Part shown: piece after piece, positions 61,283 through 64,000 of the stretch
Numbering within the stretch: the stretch's first letter is position 1
How the letters are laid out: the number at the start of each line of letters is the position of its first letter
From: Chitinophaga polysaccharea
GTDB taxonomy: Bacteria; Bacteroidota; Bacteroidia; Chitinophagales; Chitinophagaceae
Length of the DNA stretch: 64,000 nucleotides
Direction: 5' to 3'
NCBI RefSeq assembly: GCF_902150045.1
Contig: NZ_CABFVU010000003.1
Coordinates: 124,001 to 188,000, forward strand
The notes under the pieces: generated by a model
Seen by the model: only the letters and a program-made list of their open reading frames with translations
Databases searched by the model: none
What the model was told of the DNA's origin: nothing
Program-made: the position numbers and the translations under genes

Positions 61283-62349
61283 AACGGAACGGATAATAAT
61301 GCGGTGAAATAATTACCGGACCTGCCGGTTTGCAGCGTGAAGTTGCTGCCATACAGCAGGGTAAGGCGTTTCCGGAGATTATCGATCCCTGATCCGCTGG
61401 GATGGTTATGTACAGGCTGCCCCGGTAAACTGTTCCTTGTAGTGAAAAGCAGGGTGTTGTCCTGCTTTACCAGCGAAATATCAATATGGTTCTGCATACT
61501 GGTTTTATCGATCCCGTGTTTGAAAATGTTTTCTACAAAGGTCATGAGCAGCATGGGTGGAATAGCACATCCGCCGGGCATTTCACTGGTAAATTGGAGA
61601 TCGATGCCATGCCGGATCCGGATACGCTCCAGTGCAATATAATTTTCCAGGAACTTGATTTCCGTGGAGATGTCTACCTGGTCTTTAGGGCTTTCATCTA
61701 CAAAGTACCGCATAATATCCGACAGCCGTTCTATCAGGGCCGCAGTACGGGGCGCTTCCAGGTAGGCTTCGTAATAGATATTGTTCAGCGTATTAAAGAG
61801 AAAGTGTGGTTGTACCTGTGATTTAAGAAGATTGAGCTCCGTTCTTGTATTCTGTAACACCAGTGCGGCTGCCTGCGCCTTCAGCTCAAAATAAACGATG
61901 GCCATTCTCATTATAAAGCTCATCAGGAACAGCAGGGGAATGCCGGTGAGGTAACGGAGCATAATAGCGGTGGTGAGAGGCTCCGGGTGTGTAGCGAACC
62001 AGGTGTTATAGATCCAGGTGAGCAGGATGCCCCTTATTGATCCTGCCGCCAGCAGGAACAGCGGCACCGTAATAACGTAGACCCATATACGCTTTTTCAG
62101 GTAGTACCGCGGATACAGCCAGCTGATATTGCCGTAAATGACCAGCGCATAAAAGAGGATGTTGAGCAATGAAAAAACGGCGGCCTGCCAGAAGCCATCT
62201 TCCGGCAGCATGGTAAAGAACATCATTAAAAAAACAGCCGCCCAGAGCACCCATTGTACCTTGACGGCTGCCGGCATACGGCTTATTAATTGCATGACCC
62301 AATTTACGAAGGTTTTGCACTCCTTTGCAGTGATTGTACTATTATTCAA
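61279..62349 (-). CDS. Sensor histidine kinase, LytS/YehU type
   Basis: The 356-residue protein has four membrane segments (VLWAAVFLMMFFTMLP, AVFSLLNILFYALVIYG, VYVITVPLFLLAAGSIRG, YLTGIPLLFLMSFIMRMAI). The kinase core has its His in QVQPHFLFNTLNNIYYEA, N box LMTFVENIFKHGID and G box GSGIDNLRKRLTLLYG. The first 18 residues may not be translated, as a second Met lies at residue 19. It has no separate ligand-binding domain. Partner of the adjacent LytTR regulator. Confidence 0.93.
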   Translation of the reverse strand: MNNSTITAKECKTFVNWVMQLISRMPAAVKVQWVLWAAVFLMMFFTMLPEDGFWQAAVFSLLNILFYALVIYGNISWLYPRYYLKKRIWVYVITVPLFLLAAGSIRGILLTWIYNTWFATHPEPLTTAIMLRYLTGIPLLFLMSFIMRMAIVYFELKAQAAALVLQNTRTELNLLKSQVQPHFLFNTLNNIYYEAYLEAPRTAALIERLSDIMRYFVDESPKDQVDISTEIKFLENYIALERIRIRHGIDLQFTSEMPGGCAIPPMLLMTFVENIFKHGIDKTSMQNHIDISLVKQDNTLLFTTRNSLPGQPVHNHPSGSGIDNLRKRLTLLYGSNFTLQTGRSGNYFTALLSVPL

Positions 62350-62529
62350 CAGTTACCGGCAAAGGCTCAACCGCCGGGCCGATAGTTTCAACGGCTGCCT
62401 GGTTTTATTTTTCCAGGGATAAACAGGCAGGTTATTAAAAAGAAAGGGGAAGTGATTGAAATCATTTTCAGAACAGCAGGGAAACAGGAAATCTTTGCTG
62501 ATCCGATCACTTTAAATCACCTTATCAAT

Positions 62530-63321
62530 ATGCAACCCAAGCGCTACCTGACCCTTGCTGTGCTGTTAATGGCCATGCTGCCTGCTTTTGCGCAAACCGA
62601 TACTATTGATCAGCAACATCTCCGGCTGAATACTGTTTTCCTGAAACCGGGGGTAAAGCAATACCTGGTATATTTTCAGCTGCCCTCCCGCAGTAACTGG
62701 CTTGACCTGAGCCTGTGGGTGCGGGAAATAGAGAAAACCAATCATGATAATGAGCCCGTGTTCCGTATCACCCAGCATTGGTATGGGAGTGATACCGCCC
62801 GTTATCTCAAAAGCTACTCCTATAACAGCGTGGCCGATTTCTCACCGTTGTACCACGCTGAAACAAGAGGTGGGGAACGGAAAGCTTACCGCTGGGCTGC
62901 TGATGGGATCAGCGGCGATACTACCGCCCTGAACAATAAAGCAGCGGATTTTAAACTTGTTTTTGACAAGCCTAATTATAACTGGAACCTCGATATAGAA
63001 ACCTTTGAAATGTTGCCTTTGAAGGCCGGGAAAACCTTTGTGATCCGGTTTTATGACGCGGGACTGGAGCCACCGGCATATGTAACGTATAAAGTAACCG
63101 GCAGTGAAACGCTGCAAACTTTAAACCACCAGGAGGTAGACTGCTGGAAACTGTTCACTGAAGGAGACTCGCCGCGTGGACACTATACGCAAACTTTCTG
63201 GATCAGTAAAACAGGTCATGAGTTATTGAAAGAAGAAGATTTTTTCGGAGGCTATTACCGGTACAAGGTAAAGCTGCCGGGGCTGGCGCCGCACCTGGAG
63301 CCGCGGTTTACAAAATTATAA
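62530..63321 (+). CDS. Secreted DUF3108-like protein
   Basis: The ATG at 62530 gives a clean signal peptide (MQPKRYLTLAVLLMAMLPAF, Ala-Gln end) and 263 residues; the frame extends upstream to 62452 without a better start. The mature beta-rich protein (FLKPGVKQYLVYFQLPSRSN, LDIETFEMLPLKAGKTFVI, EVDCWKLFTEGDSPRGHYT, FWISKTGHELLKEED) has the layout of DUF3108 proteins of the periplasm. No enzymatic motif is seen. It is divergent from the kinase gene; the 180 bases between them hold the promoters. Confidence 0.62.
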   Translation: MQPKRYLTLAVLLMAMLPAFAQTDTIDQQHLRLNTVFLKPGVKQYLVYFQLPSRSNWLDLSLWVREIEKTNHDNEPVFRITQHWYGSDTARYLKSYSYNSVADFSPLYHAETRGGERKAYRWAADGISGDTTALNNKAADFKLVFDKPNYNWNLDIETFEMLPLKAGKTFVIRFYDAGLEPPAYVTYKVTGSETLQTLNHQEVDCWKLFTEGDSPRGHYTQTFWISKTGHELLKEEDFFGGYYRYKVKLPGLAPHLEPRFTKL

Positions 63322-63456
63322 ATGTTGCATGGTTTGCGCCCCGGTATCCCCGGGGCGTTTTTTATCTCCCGGAAACAAACAACTGATAATGCTGTTTGTT
63401 GTAACTTCCATGATCCGTGTAAAAGTTCTTTACATGGAAAGTTTGTCATAAAAGCA

Positions 63457-64000
63457 ATGGTCATGGATATTCAACAATTTGAAGATAGTGGGTTGGCGCA
63501 GTATGCCTATGCCATTTACAGTGAAAAGGCCCGTGAGATCATCGTGATAGACCCCGCCCGTGATATCAGGCCTTACCTGGAATATGCGAAAGGACTGAAT
63601 GCAAAGATCACCGGTATTATTGAAACCCATCCGCATGCGGATTTTGTGAGCGGCCACCTGGAGCTGCACCGGGTTACGGGCGCCACTGTGTATTGTTCGA
63701 AACGTACCGGCGCCGCTTACCCGCATGTAGCTTTTGATGAGGGAATGCGGATGATGCTGGGGGATATTGTGCTCAAAGCATTGAATACGCCGGGTCATTC
63801 ACCGGATAGCATCAGCGTGGTGCTAATACACGGAGGGGAGCCACGGGCGGTGTTTACAGGCGATACATTATTTGTGGGCGACTGTGGCCGGCCCGACTTA
63901 AGGGAGCATACCGGCAACATGACGGCGCATCGTAACGAGCTGGCAAAACAAATGTATCATTCCCTGCGCGAAAAGCTGATGGTGCTGGAAGATGATGTGC
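63457..64000 (+). CDS. Metallo-beta-lactamase-fold hydrolase, persulfide-dioxygenase-like (cut by window edge)
   Basis: The frame starts MVMDIQQFEDSGLAQYAYAI (a second Met is two codons on) and is open to the window end. The metal-binding motif THPHADFVSGHLELH (H-x-H-x-D ... H) is present, then LNTPGHSPDSISVVL and FTGDTLFVGDCGRPDLR. This is the pattern of the ETHE1/BlhA-like group of MBL proteins, which in Bacteroidota often continue into rhodanese domains and handle glutathione persulfide or sulfide. The C-terminus is outside the window, so a rhodanese domain cannot be confirmed. Confidence 0.88.
   Translation, partial: MVMDIQQFEDSGLAQYAYAIYSEKAREIIVIDPARDIRPYLEYAKGLNAKITGIIETHPHADFVSGHLELHRVTGATVYCSKRTGAAYPHVAFDEGMRMMLGDIVLKALNTPGHSPDSISVVLIHGGEPRAVFTGDTLFVGDCGRPDLREHTGNMTAHRNELAKQMYHSLREKLMVLEDDV

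Overview
The window looks like a chromosomal segment of a Bacteroidota bacterium, most plausibly a Chitinophaga-like member of the Chitinophagaceae. The reasons are SusC/SusD proteins with their own sigma/anti-sigma pair, a FecI-FecR-TonB receptor cluster, many type I and type II signal peptides, LytTR/LytS two-component systems, RHS proteins of the Bacteroidota type and a TTTG-N19-TAnnTTTG promoter. No tool was run; identities come from reading motifs and comparing sequences by eye.

Layout. 1-3065: end of a polysaccharide-utilisation locus with two GH76-type alpha-mannanases and a small CBM6-like secreted protein. 3139-3222: tRNA-Leu(CAG). 3223-7165: a decayed, mostly non-coding zone with short direct repeats, a diverged second copy of the tRNA 3' end plus terminator, several gene remnants (one UbiD-like) and a small double-glycine-leader peptide gene. 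7311-13049: ECF sigma factor, FecR anti-sigma factor, TonB receptor with STN domain, and a lipoprotein. 13120-22072: housekeeping and stress genes (DsbA-like protein, Hsp20, SDR, acidic protein, ABC permease, MsrA, acyltransferase).

22465-45259 is the unusual part. Two large secreted RHS proteins end in a nucleotidyltransferase-type toxin tip followed by a probable immunity gene. Downstream lie three further promoterless RHS tips, each starting with the same core segment and each followed by a different candidate immunity gene (JAB-type, unassigned and M91-type toxins), and then a remnant of a fifth cassette. Between the cassettes sit copies of one mobile module: XRE repressor, SymE-like protein, CHC2 primase/AAA+ protein, two overlapping tyrosine recombinases, a GC-rich non-coding block and a long inverted repeat placed just before the next tip. 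The first module looks intact. The second has lost symE and the primase and carries a nonsense mutation in its first recombinase. The third is a fragment. The three silent tips share a frame offset and a TGA codon just upstream, so they cannot be read from the left until recombined onto the expressed RHS gene. I infer a toxin-tip cassette array loaded or shuffled by a recombinase-encoding element. This is the best candidate for an undescribed system.

45675-52405: a second sigma/anti-sigma/SusC/SusD set on the minus strand. 52479-64000: a hydroxyacid dehydrogenase, two LytS/LytTR pairs, an acyltransferase, a YdeI-like protein, an SRPBCC protein, an AraC regulator, an M1-type peptidase, a secreted DUF3108-like protein and the start of a metallo-beta-lactamase-fold hydrolase.
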